Both the position numbers and the translations under genes were made by a program. The notes under the pieces are model-generated. The model saw only the letters and a list, made by a program, of their open reading frames with translations. It was not told the DNA's origin and made no database searches. Source: Chloroflexota bacterium (GTDB lineage: Bacteria; Chloroflexota; Dormibacteria; Dormibacterales; Dormibacteraceae). Taken from it: 32,420 bases of DNA. Location: positions 1 through 32,420 of the forward strand of contig VBDS01000011.1 in the NCBI GenBank assembly GCA_005889085.1, read 5' to 3'. Below are positions 7,627-14,870 of the stretch, one piece after another; the first letter of the stretch is position 1, and each line of letters begins with the position of its first letter.

Positions 7627-8049
7627 ATGGATTTCGCCTACAGCGAAAGCGCCGCTACGGTTCGGGCCGCTCTTGGCTCGATCTTGCGCTCCCGCCGGGA
7701 GGCCAACCGCCGGACGTTGAGCGAAGTCGCGGCAGAGGCGGGCCTCTCCCCGGCCCATCTGTCGGAGGTGGAGCGCGGCCGCAAGGAGGTGTCCACCGAG
7801 CGCCTGCTCGCCGTGGCTCACGCACTCGGGATCCGCCCGGCCGAGATCTACGGCGACCTGGCCCGCCTTCTGGGCGCGGACTCGGAGCAGCGGACATGGC
7901 CCGATGACCCGCCCGTGAAGCTCCGCCTCGCCACAGCATCCCTGCCTCTCGAAGCGCTGCGCAGCGTGGCCGACTTCAGCGCTTATCTCGCGATGGCCAA
8001 CCCGCCACCCAGACCCAAAGAGCGCATCGGCTTCATGCCAAGGAGGTAA
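7627..8049 (+). CDS. XRE-family HTH regulator, ClgR-like, upstream of clpP
   Basis: A 140-residue protein with an N-terminal helix-turn-helix (about residues 15-70): LSEVAAEAGLSPAHLSEVERGRKEVSTERLLAVAHAL. The wording of the recognition helix and flank (SEVERGRKEVS) closely resembles actinobacterial ClgR, the activator of clp protease genes. Placement 3 bases before clpP makes that role likely, though this is inference by similarity and context. The C-terminal 60 residues are Pro- and Ala-rich and not recognised. ATG at 7627 has AGGA 5-6 bases upstream, and TATTGT at 7608-7613 is a weak -10 candidate. Its last codons contain the clpP ribosome binding site, so the two are translationally linked. 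Confidence 0.85.
   Translation: MDFAYSESAATVRAALGSILRSRREANRRTLSEVAAEAGLSPAHLSEVERGRKEVSTERLLAVAHALGIRPAEIYGDLARLLGADSEQRTWPDDPPVKLRLATASLPLEALRSVADFSAYLAMANPPPRPKERIGFMPRR
8040..8047 (+). promoter_or_regulatory. Strong Shine-Dalgarno (AAGGAGGT) for clpP embedded in the regulator's last codons
   Basis: AAGGAGGT overlaps the final codons and the stop of the ClgR-like gene and lies 5 bases before the clpP ATG at 8053. It is the strongest ribosome binding site noted in this window, suggesting high clpP translation once the mRNA is made. Confidence 0.85.
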
Positions 8050-8052
8050 CAA

Positions 8053-8664
8053 ATGCACCTCATTCCAACCGTGATCACCAATGACGGCCGCGGTGAGCGC
8101 GCGTACGACATCTACTCGCGGCTGCTCAAGGACGGAGTCATTTTCGTCCGTGGCGTGATCGACGACGACATGGCGAGCACCGTGACGGCGCAGCTACTTT
8201 TCCTCGAGAACGAGGCACCCGACAGCGACATCCAGATCTACATCAACAGCCCCGGCGGCTCGCTCACCGCGGCGCTTTCCATCTACGACGCGATGCAGTA
8301 CGTCGGGCCGAAGGTCGCGACACTTTGCACCGGCCTCGCAGCAAGCGGCGCATCCATCCTCCTTGCCGGCGGCGACCCGGGCATGCGAATGTCGCTGCCG
8401 CACGCGCAGATCCTCATCCACCAGCCGTTCACGCAGGGGATCCAGGGCCAGGCCACAGACATCCAGATCCACGCCCAGGAAATCCTCCGCCAGCGGGAGC
8501 AGGTGGCCCGGATTTACGCGAAGCACTGCAACCGGCAGCTGGAAGACGTCGAGCGGGCGATGGAGCGAGACTTCTTCATGACACCCGAGCAGGCCAAGGA
8601 GTGGGGCCTGATCGACCTGATCGTCGAAAAGAACCCGCACGTGGTGACGCCGGTCGCGGGGTGA
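8053..8664 (+). CDS. clpP: ATP-dependent Clp protease proteolytic subunit (ClpP)
   Basis: A 203-residue serine protease that forms the barrel chamber fed by ClpX/ClpC-type unfoldases, none of which are encoded here. The catalytic triad is intact by alignment: Ser98 in GLAASGAS, His123 in LIHQPF and Asp173 in MERDFF. INSPGGS (oxyanion-hole strand) and [14 protein letters not shown] (handle region) are also conserved. The residues after the nucleophile read AASGAS instead of the usual AASMGA, an unusual wall of the active site. The tail after [12 protein letters not shown] is short. The ClgR-like gene lies 3 bases upstream, and the stop overlaps the next gene as GTGA. Confidence 0.95.
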   Translation: MHLIPTVITNDGRGERAYDIYSRLLKDGVIFVRGVIDDDMASTVTAQLLFLENEAPDSDIQIYINSPGGSLTAALSIYDAMQYVGPKVATLCTGLAASGASILLAGGDPGMRMSLPHAQILIHQPFTQGIQGQATDIQIHAQEILRQREQVARIYAKHCNRQLEDVERAMERDFFMTPEQAKEWGLIDLIVEKNPHVVTPVAG

Positions 8665-9641
8665 GGGTGGTCCTTCTCGGCGGCACGCGGTTCATCGGCC
8701 GCGCGATCGTCGAGGAGCTCGCCGCGGCGGGCGATGAGCTGCTTGTCGTGCATCGCGGCCAGCTCGAGCCCGGCGACCTCCCACAGGTTCCCCACCTCCA
8801 CTGCGACCGGGCCGAGCTGGCATCGCATCGCGATGAGCTCGCGGCCTTCCGACCGGATGCGGTGGTCGACTGTCGGGCTCTGAGCCGAGCTGACGCGGAG
8901 GTCGCACTGCAGGCGTTACCGGACATCAAACGCTGGATCGTGATTTCCAGCATGGACGTCTATCGCGCCTTCGGAGCGCTGCTCCAGGACCGCGAGACCG
9001 ACCCGGTACCGATCGACGAGGACTCGCCAGTCCGCTCGGAGCGCTATCCCTATCGCGGCAAGCTCGCCGACCGAGAGGACTACGACAAGCTCGACGTCGA
9101 AGACATTTACTTGCCCCGCGGCGCGCTCGTGCTGCGCCTGCCGATGGTCTATGGCGAGCACGACTATCAGCTGCGCGAGGAGTTCATCCTGCGGCGCGTC
9201 CGCGCCGGCAGGACGCAAATTCCCTTTGGCGCCGGCACGTGGCTCGCATGCCGCGGCTACGTCCGCGACATCGCGCGGGCAGTGAGCCTGGGACTGCGGA
9301 CACCTGCCGCGGCCGGCGTGATGAACATCTGCGAGGACCGCACTTATTCGATGCGGATGTGGTCGCAGATGATCATCGAGGCGGCAGGTGCCAGCGCCGA
9401 GCTGGTGCGGGTGCCGGACGAGATGCTGCCGGAGGACCTGAAGCCGACCGGCACGATGACGCAGCACATCGCGGCAAGCGCACGCAAGGCTCGGTCGCAG
9501 CTGGGATGGACGCCATCCGACCCATTGGAGGCGCTGCGCGCCACCGTACGCTGGCACCTCGACCACCCACCGCCAGATTCGGACGCCGATTTCACCCTGG
9601 ACGATAGGGCTCTGGAGGCCCGACCGAAGACCCTCGACTAG
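8661..9641 (+). CDS. NAD(P)-dependent epimerase/dehydratase-like SDR protein
   Basis: A 326-residue extended short-chain dehydrogenase fold. The N-terminal [18 protein letters not shown] is the GxxGxxG-type dinucleotide site, followed by a basic residue after the second strand (VVHRG). The catalytic region is atypical: the strand SSMDVYRAF carries a YRAF tyrosine rather than a clear YxxxK. The middle and C-terminus ([29 protein letters not shown]) match sugar-nucleotide epimerase-like proteins of unknown substrate. GTG at 8661 overlaps the clpP stop (GTGA), so it is the third gene of the regulator-clpP operon. Residues after WHLDHPPP look disordered. Confidence 0.83.
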   Translation: MRVVLLGGTRFIGRAIVEELAAAGDELLVVHRGQLEPGDLPQVPHLHCDRAELASHRDELAAFRPDAVVDCRALSRADAEVALQALPDIKRWIVISSMDVYRAFGALLQDRETDPVPIDEDSPVRSERYPYRGKLADREDYDKLDVEDIYLPRGALVLRLPMVYGEHDYQLREEFILRRVRAGRTQIPFGAGTWLACRGYVRDIARAVSLGLRTPAAAGVMNICEDRTYSMRMWSQMIIEAAGASAELVRVPDEMLPEDLKPTGTMTQHIAASARKARSQLGWTPSDPLEALRATVRWHLDHPPPDSDADFTLDDRALEARPKTLD

Positions 9642-9749
9642 AGATTCGGCGATCCAGGGGGCCGAGATCCGGGTGAAGCGGCGAGCAGCGCACACGCTGA
9701 ACCCGGAGATCGGTCGCCTGGGCGCCGAAGATCAGGCGAGGGCTCTTCG

Positions 9750-9769
9750 GGCGGACCTCCGAGTCCGTC
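9750..9769 (+). other. Short hairpin in the epimerase-UPF0182 gap
   Basis: GGCGGAC (9750-9756) and GTCCGTC (9763-9769) can form a 7-pair stem with one G-U pair and a 6-base loop. It lies in the 143-base gap at 9642-9784. No T-run follows, so it is not a standard intrinsic terminator; a role in mRNA stability or none at all is equally possible. Nothing else is seen in the gap. Confidence 0.25.
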
Positions 9770-9784
9770 TAAGCTTCAGTCCAG

Positions 9785-12631
9785 ATGTCCCGCCGGTACC
9801 GGCCCTTCGATCCCTTCGAGCGCGGTGGTCCGTTCGACGTCGGCAGGGAGATCCGGATGCCGCAGATACCGCGCCGTTTCTGGGGAGGCGTGGCTCTCTT
9901 TGCCCTGGCGGTGCTCGTATTCATCATCGCCAGCCCGATCGTTTCCTTCATCACAGAGCTCCAGTGGTACGACGCGCTCGGATTTCGCGACGTCTACACC
10001 ACCCGACTGACCCTGGAGTGGTCGCTGGCGATCGGCGCGACCGTCATCGCGTTCGCGTACCTCGGTGTCAACGTCGCCATCGCCCTGAGGATCCGAGCGG
10101 GCGGTGCCTTACGCGCGGTCGGCATCGAGCGCCCGACCCTTCGCGGGCCCGCGGGCTGGATCAGCATCGGCGTTGCGGCGATCATCGCTCTGATCCTCGG
10201 CGCCGGGGCCTTCTCACAGTGGCAGCAGCTCGCTCTGTTCATGCACTCGACCCCGGTCGGCGCCACCGATCCGGTGCTGGGCCAGGACATCTCCTTTTAT
10301 CTGCTGACGCTGCCGTTCCTGCATTCGGCGGCCAACTGGGCGCTCGGCCTGGACTTCCTCACCGTGCTGCTGATCGGCGCTCTCTACTCGTGGCGTGGCG
10401 ACAGCTTCGACTTCCGCCCCACGCCGCGGGCGATTGCCCACCTCTCGGTGCTGTTCGCCGCTTTCGCGGTGACTCTGTCGGTCGCGACATGGCTCAGCCG
10501 CTACGACCTGCTGTACGGCCATACGAGCGGTACCGTCTGGGGCGCCGCCTATACGGACGTCAACGCGCGGCTGCCGCTGTACACGTTCCAGGCGGGGATG
10601 GGCATCGTGCTGGCGGGAGGGCTGCTCGCCAACGCCTGGCTGAGGCGGCTGTGGCTGCCGATCGCCGCGACGGTCGCCTGGATCGGCCTATCGGTGCTGG
10701 CTCAGGCGTACCCCGCGGTCGTGCAGGGCGTTTCCGTCACCCCGAACGCCCAGACGTATGAGCTCCCGTACATACAGCGCGAGATAGCCGGCACGCGCGC
10801 GGCTTACGGGCTCTCCGATGTGGGTGTTCGCAACTTCACGGGTGACCAGCCTCTCACGGCACAGGACGTCCAGAACGATCAGGCGACGGTCAACAACCTG
10901 CGGCTGTGGGACTACGTCGCGCTGAAGGAGACGTATCAGCAGCAGCAGACGATCCGCACGTACTACACCTTCAACGACATCGACATCGACCGCTACATGA
11001 TCAACGGCCAGTACCAGCAGCTCGAGATCAGCGCGCGAGAGATGGACACCTCGAAGCTCTCGTCCGCCGCACAGAACTGGGTGAACATCCACCTCGGGTA
11101 CACACACGGCTACGGCGCCGCCGCAAGCCCGGTGAACGCGGTCGTCGGCGAGGGGCTGCCCGCCTACGTGGTCGGCGATGTACCGCCGACCGGCGCACTC
11201 AAGATCACGCAGCCGGCGATCTACTTCGGCGAGCTGACCAACGACTACGTTCTTGCGCCTTCCGCCAACCGCGAATTCGATTACCCCGTAGGCGGCACGG
11301 ATGTGTTCACCAACTACTCCGGCACGCATGGCGTGCCGATGACGGGTCTCAACTCAGCTCTGTGGTCGCTCAAGCTGAGCGACTTCAACCTGCTTGTGTC
11401 CCGCCAGGTGATCAGCCGCACCACGATGCTGTACCGCCGCAACATCCTCGACCGCGCACGGGAGATTGCGCCCTTCCTGACGTTCGACGGCGATCCGTAC
11501 CTTGTCGTCGTCGACGGTCGCCTCTACTGGATCATGGACGCCTACACGACCGCCTCGACCTACCCTTACGCGCAGCAGCAGGCCTTCGGCGGCAACTCCA
11601 TCAACTACATCCGCAACTCCGTCAAGGTCGTCATCGACGCGTACGAGGGAGTCCCGACCTTTTACGTGGTCGACCCGAAGGACCCGCTGATCAAGGCCTA
11701 CCAGGCCACCTTCCCGTCGATGTTCAAGCCGATCGACGCGATGCCGGCAGGACTTCGCGCCCACGTTCGAGTCCCGGTCGACCTGTTCAACCTCCAGGTC
11801 GGCATCTACGCGACCTACCACGTCACCGCTGACGCGGCCGGGGCGAAGGTGCTCTTCGCCCGCGAGGACGTCTGGGCCGTGCCCACGGCGCAGACGGCGC
11901 CGGGTGCTGGGGCGACCGCGCTCGAACCCTACTACGTTCTGTTTCGCCTGCCGGGCGAGCAGAACCCAGAGTTCCTCCTGATCATGCCCTACACGCCTCT
12001 AGGCAAGAACAACATGGTCTCGTGGATGGCCGCCCGCAGCGACGGCTCCCATTACGGCCAGTACGTCTCCTACGTGCTGCCGAAGGACAAGACAATCTTC
12101 GGGCCTCAGCAGGTGGCCAACCGGATCAACGAGAACACGACGATTTCCGCCGACTTCACGCTTTTCCATCAGGCGGGCTCCCAGGTTCAGCAAGGCAACC
12201 TGCTCGTGGTGCCGATCGGCAACTCGTTCCTCTATTTCGAGCCGATCTACCTGCGGGCCAACCAGACTTCGAGCCTTCCCGAGCTCAAGCGAATCATCCT
12301 GGCCACCCAGGACAGCGTCGTCTACACGACCACTCTGGACCAGGCGATTCAACAGCTGGTCGGCAACGCTCCTCCGACGACGCCCAACCAGCCGCCGATC
12401 ACCACGTTGACCCCAGCTCAGCTCGCGCAGCTCCAGAGCCTCGTCGCGCAGGCGAACCAGCACTACAAAGCCGCCTACACGGCTCTGGCTCTGGGCGACT
12501 TTGCGACGTATGGGGCCGAGATGCAGAAGGTCGGTCAGCTGCTCAGTCAGATCCAGGCGCTGACCGGATCGAGCTCCACCACGCCAAGCCCATCGGCGTC
12601 GCCGTCACCGAAAGCGTCATCCAGTCCGTAG
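9785..12631 (+). CDS. UPF0182 family large membrane protein (COG1615)
   Basis: A 948-residue protein of a conserved but functionally unassigned family common in actinobacteria and relatives. About seven hydrophobic segments occupy residues 32-310 (for example FWGGVALFALAVLVFIIASP and the stretch around 218-238). They are followed by a large hydrophilic domain of about 550 residues, expected outside the membrane, with many Tyr, Asn and Asp residues. The extreme C-terminus is a low-complexity Ser/Thr/Pro tail preceded by a Gln/Ala-rich helical stretch (LAQLQSLVAQANQHYKAAY). ATG at 9785 begins MSRRYRPFDP. The 3' end overlaps the convergent pcm gene by 15 bases. No catalytic motif is recognised. 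Confidence 0.9.
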   Translation: MSRRYRPFDPFERGGPFDVGREIRMPQIPRRFWGGVALFALAVLVFIIASPIVSFITELQWYDALGFRDVYTTRLTLEWSLAIGATVIAFAYLGVNVAIALRIRAGGALRAVGIERPTLRGPAGWISIGVAAIIALILGAGAFSQWQQLALFMHSTPVGATDPVLGQDISFYLLTLPFLHSAANWALGLDFLTVLLIGALYSWRGDSFDFRPTPRAIAHLSVLFAAFAVTLSVATWLSRYDLLYGHTSGTVWGAAYTDVNARLPLYTFQAGMGIVLAGGLLANAWLRRLWLPIAATVAWIGLSVLAQAYPAVVQGVSVTPNAQTYELPYIQREIAGTRAAYGLSDVGVRNFTGDQPLTAQDVQNDQATVNNLRLWDYVALKETYQQQQTIRTYYTFNDIDIDRYMINGQYQQLEISAREMDTSKLSSAAQNWVNIHLGYTHGYGAAASPVNAVVGEGLPAYVVGDVPPTGALKITQPAIYFGELTNDYVLAPSANREFDYPVGGTDVFTNYSGTHGVPMTGLNSALWSLKLSDFNLLVSRQVISRTTMLYRRNILDRAREIAPFLTFDGDPYLVVVDGRLYWIMDAYTTASTYPYAQQQAFGGNSINYIRNSVKVVIDAYEGVPTFYVVDPKDPLIKAYQATFPSMFKPIDAMPAGLRAHVRVPVDLFNLQVGIYATYHVTADAAGAKVLFAREDVWAVPTAQTAPGAGATALEPYYVLFRLPGEQNPEFLLIMPYTPLGKNNMVSWMAARSDGSHYGQYVSYVLPKDKTIFGPQQVANRINENTTISADFTLFHQAGSQVQQGNLLVVPIGNSFLYFEPIYLRANQTSSLPELKRIILATQDSVVYTTTLDQAIQQLVGNAPPTTPNQPPITTLTPAQLAQLQSLVAQANQHYKAAYTALALGDFATYGAEMQKVGQLLSQIQALTGSSSTTPSPSASPSPKASSSP

Positions 12632-13243
12632 GGGAACGAAAAGCACCGGGAAGAGCGACCTGTAGATCACGTCCGTGCCATGGCGCGCGTACAGGCGAAG
12701 ATCCTGCGGCTCATCCGCCGAGGTTGCCACCGGGATCACCATGCGCCCTCCGTCGGCCAGCTGGTCGATGAGCGCTTGCGGCACCTCGCGGGCGGCGGCC
12801 GCGACGAGGATCACGTTGTAGGGCGCCTCGGCCGGCCAGCCGAGGCTTCCGTCGCGGACGGCCACCTCTATGTTGTCGAAGCCGAGCCGGAGCAGCGTCT
12901 CCGATGCATGTTCGGCGAGTGCCGGCTCGCGCTCGATTGTTATCACGCGGCGGCACAGCCTGCTCAGGACGGCGGCTGCGTATCCAGAGCCGGTGCCGAC
13001 CTCGAGCGCAATCTCGTCCGGCTGTGGTGAAGCGGCCTGCGTCATCAAAGCAACCACGAGCGGCTGAGAGATGGTCTGGCCGCACTCGATTGCGAGAGCG
13101 CGGTCCTCGTACGCGTGCCTGCGCATCCGGGGTGCGAGGAACTCCTCGCGAGGCACCGACGCCATCGCCTGGAGCACGCGCTCATCGGTCACGCCGTGAG
13201 GACGCAGCTGCTCGGCGACCATCCGTTGCCCCGGTGTGCTCAC
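12617..13243 (-). CDS. pcm: Protein-L-isoaspartate O-methyltransferase
   Basis: A 208-residue enzyme that methylates L-isoaspartyl residues with SAM, starting repair of aged proteins. Visible motifs are VPREEFLAPRMRRHAYEDRALAIECGQTIS (substrate region, split across residues about 30-60), the SAM motif ALEVGTGSGYAAAVLSRL, VITIEREPALAEHA and the C-terminal DLRLYARHGTDVIYRSLFPVLFVPL. GTG at 13243 (with GAGGGC about 8 bases upstream) is preferred; the ATG seven codons in is an alternative. A much longer open frame upstream is the antisense shadow of the HPRT fusion. It is divergent from that gene across 42 bases. With the isoaspartyl peptidase at 1382-2215, the window holds two independent isoaspartate-handling enzymes. 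Confidence 0.93.
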   Translation of the reverse strand: MSTPGQRMVAEQLRPHGVTDERVLQAMASVPREEFLAPRMRRHAYEDRALAIECGQTISQPLVVALMTQAASPQPDEIALEVGTGSGYAAAVLSRLCRRVITIEREPALAEHASETLLRLGFDNIEVAVRDGSLGWPAEAPYNVILVAAAAREVPQALIDQLADGGRMVIPVATSADEPQDLRLYARHGTDVIYRSLFPVLFVPLRTG

Positions 13244-13266
13244 AAGGGTGCCCTCGATTCCGAGAG

Positions 13267-13272
13267 TACAAT
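13267..13272 (+). promoter_or_regulatory. Candidate -10 element for the nuclease-like/HPRT gene
   Basis: TACAAT, one base from the TATAAT consensus, lies in the 42-base gap between the divergent pcm and HPRT-fusion starts. Initiation 6-8 bases downstream would leave only a few leader bases before TTG at 13286, matching the absence of a Shine-Dalgarno there. No good -35 is visible. Confidence 0.45.
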
Positions 13273-13285
13273 CACTGGCGTTTCC

Positions 13286-14278
13286 TTGGCGTCGTCGTCC
13301 ATCCCAACGTCCGTCCCACAGAAATGGCGCCGCCCGGTCAGGCAACGTTCGCGCCTGGTCAGACGTACGGGCCCCGCTCACTCGCGCGTCGAGTTCGCCC
13401 ACCCGTCCGAGCAGGAGTTTGCTCGCTTCCTCGACTACTACCGAATTCGCTGGCAGTACGAGCCGGTGTCTTTTCCGATCGGATGGGAAGGCGAGCGCGT
13501 GGCCGAGATGTTCACACCCGACTTCTACCTCCCAGAGCACGACCTCTACATCGAGCTCACGACCATGAAGCAGTCGCTGGTGACACCCAAGAACCGGAAA
13601 GTGCGTATGCTCCGCGAGCTCTACCCGGAGATCAACGTACGGCTCCTGTATCGCAAGGACTACCAGCAGCTTCTCGCCAAGGCCGGCTACAGCGCGCTCG
13701 AGGTGCAGCACCTCCGCCAGGAGGACGTCGGCGAGATCCTCATCTCTCCGGTGGAGCTCGAGACGCGACTGCGCGCCCTGGGCCGCAAGATCTCGCGGGA
13801 TTATCGCGAGCAGTCCTTGGTCCTGGTAGGCGTGCTCAAAGGGATCACGTTCTTCATGGCCGACCTCGCGCGCCAGATCAAAGTGCCATTCGTCATCGAC
13901 TACCTCGACCTGCAGCGCTACGCAGGCGCCCAGCCTCAAGAGCGGGTCAAGATCGCGCGCGACATCGACTATCCGATCGAGGGCCGCCACGTGCTCCTGG
14001 TCGAGGACATCATCAACACCGGGCTCACGATTGACTACGTCCTCTCGGAGCTGCGCGCGCGCAAGCCCGCCTCGCTCGAGGTGGTGACCTTGCTCGACCG
14101 CCCACTCCGCCGACTGGTCAAGGTGCCACTGCGTTATGTCGGTTTCCAGATCCCCAACGACTACGTGGTCGGCTACGGGCTTGACTATCGCGAGCTCTAT
14201 CGCAACCTGCCGTTCATCTGCACGCTGCGAGCGAGCGTCTACGACATTCCCACCGTGGCGCCCGATCCCAGCGCCTAG
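13286..14278 (+). CDS. Fusion of PD-(D/E)XK-like domain with hypoxanthine phosphoribosyltransferase-like domain
   Basis: 330 residues, against about 180 for a stand-alone HPRT. The C-terminal domain (about 148-325) is a purine phosphoribosyltransferase: VLVGVLKGITFFMADL, then the PRPP loop VLLVEDIINTGLT (about 236-248), then VPLRYVGFQIPNDYVVGYGLDY and a terminal LPFICTL. The N-terminal domain (about 35-135) resembles a PD-(D/E)XK endonuclease fold: HPSEQEFARFLDYY, then FTPDFYLPEHDLYIELTTMK, giving D79 and E90 in the right spacing, although the usual lysine of ExK is Thr92 (K95 nearby). Whether it cuts nucleic acid is unknown. TTG at 13286 is the best in-frame start. HPRT salvages hypoxanthine/guanine with PRPP in the cytoplasm. 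Confidence 0.85.
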   Translation: MASSSIPTSVPQKWRRPVRQRSRLVRRTGPAHSRVEFAHPSEQEFARFLDYYRIRWQYEPVSFPIGWEGERVAEMFTPDFYLPEHDLYIELTTMKQSLVTPKNRKVRMLRELYPEINVRLLYRKDYQQLLAKAGYSALEVQHLRQEDVGEILISPVELETRLRALGRKISRDYREQSLVLVGVLKGITFFMADLARQIKVPFVIDYLDLQRYAGAQPQERVKIARDIDYPIEGRHVLLVEDIINTGLTIDYVLSELRARKPASLEVVTLLDRPLRRLVKVPLRYVGFQIPNDYVVGYGLDYRELYRNLPFICTLRASVYDIPTVAPDPSA

Positions 14279-14315
14279 GGGCCCGGGGGCGCGGCTGGCC
14301 CGCCTCCTGGCCTGG

Positions 14316-14588
14316 ATGGCGGGCCGGGATTTCGCCGAGCTCCTCCGCTCCGGACTGCTGAAGGACGTGGAACAGGTGGTCGTTGACGGCCACCGCAGGC
14401 TTAACGAGTCGGAGGGCAAGCCCTGGTCGCCGCCCGACGCGTACCGCTGGCTCCGCTACGAGGACCCCGCGCCCGTGGCGCGCCTTGCCGACGGAGTGCG
14501 GAAGCTGCGAAAAAGAGCTGTGACGTTCGACGCCGAAGCTGTGGACAAAGCCTGCTTTAAGGCGTCAAAAACGGGCTATTCGAATTGA
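14316..14588 (+). CDS. Small conserved-looking hypothetical protein
   Basis: A 90-residue hydrophilic protein (MAGRDFAELLRSGLLKDVEQ...) with an N-terminal amphipathic helix, a central SPPDAYRWLRY segment and a Lys-rich end. Codon third positions are GC-rich through most of the gene, supporting coding, then become AT-richer in the last 25 codons. It begins 37 bases after the HPRT fusion on the same strand and may be co-transcribed. No Shine-Dalgarno is visible before ATG 14316, and CTG codons 15-21 bases upstream are possible alternatives. I do not recognise the family. Confidence 0.45.
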   Translation: MAGRDFAELLRSGLLKDVEQVVVDGHRRLNESEGKPWSPPDAYRWLRYEDPAPVARLADGVRKLRKRAVTFDAEAVDKACFKASKTGYSN

Positions 14589-14775
14589 ATGGCCGGTGTG
14601 GGAGTTCTGGGGAAAAGTAATGCCCCAAGAGACCTTCCTGTTTACCCTGAAGTCCCCTATGCGTTTTTCGGTTTCCATCCCGGATTGCTCCGGACCTTCC
14701 ACCTACTCGACGTTCGGTATCCTCAGGTTTACCGTACTCAGCCGCTTGGGGCGACGCGAAAATTAACAGGAGCCT

Positions 14776-14868
14776 ATGGGCACGTCAACAGTAAAGAAAA
14801 TCGTATCGCCAGGCAAATGTTGGTGGCTTGACACGGCGACTCTTGAGTCGCTAATGGAGGTGCTCTGA
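14776..14868 (+). CDS. Possible 30-residue leader peptide upstream of thiolase
   Basis: ATG 14776 to TGA 14866-14868 encodes MGTSTVKKIVSPGKCWWLDT and ten more residues. AGGAG lies 3 bases before the ATG, and the stop is 2 bases before the thiolase GTG. The thiolase Shine-Dalgarno (GGAGG at 14856-14860) and a palindrome lie inside this ORF, so ribosome movement through it could control thiolase translation. It has a Cys-Trp-Trp run but no obvious regulatory codon repeat. The rest of the gap 14589-14775 is AT-richer and shows no supported gene. Real existence is uncertain. Confidence 0.35.
   Translation: MGTSTVKKIVSPGKCWWLDTATLESLMEVL
14828..14855 (+). promoter_or_regulatory. Candidate thiolase promoter with palindromic operator in the spacer
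   Basis: TTGACA (14828-14833) matches the -35 consensus exactly, and GCTAAT (14850-14855) is a 4/6 -10 at a 16-base spacing. The spacer holds GCGACTCTTGAGTCGC (14836-14851), a perfect 7-base inverted repeat with a 2-base centre. That is the usual position for a repressor dimer blocking RNA polymerase. The same palindrome could instead fold in RNA just before the GGAGG of thiolase. Confidence 0.5.
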
Positions 14869-14870
14869 AA

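Noticed and set aside
8092-8664. ClpP as a catalytically dead homologue because of the altered nucleophile motif
   Set aside because: Aligning GLAASGAS with the usual GQAASMGA without gaps keeps the serine, and His123 and Asp173 are at the expected positions.
13244-14419. N-terminal extension of about 390 residues on Pcm
   Set aside because: It is the antisense reading of the nuclease-like/HPRT fusion, and Pcm already has its full length from GTG 13243.
14540-14548. Perfect DnaA box (TGTGGACAA) as part of an origin
   Set aside because: It is a single copy inside a probable small gene, with no cluster of boxes, and neither dnaA nor dnaN is nearby.
14589-14831. 80-codon ORF in the gap before thiolase
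   Set aside because: No ribosome binding site, non-coding-like composition, no recognisable features, and it overlaps the better-placed 30-codon ORF and promoter.
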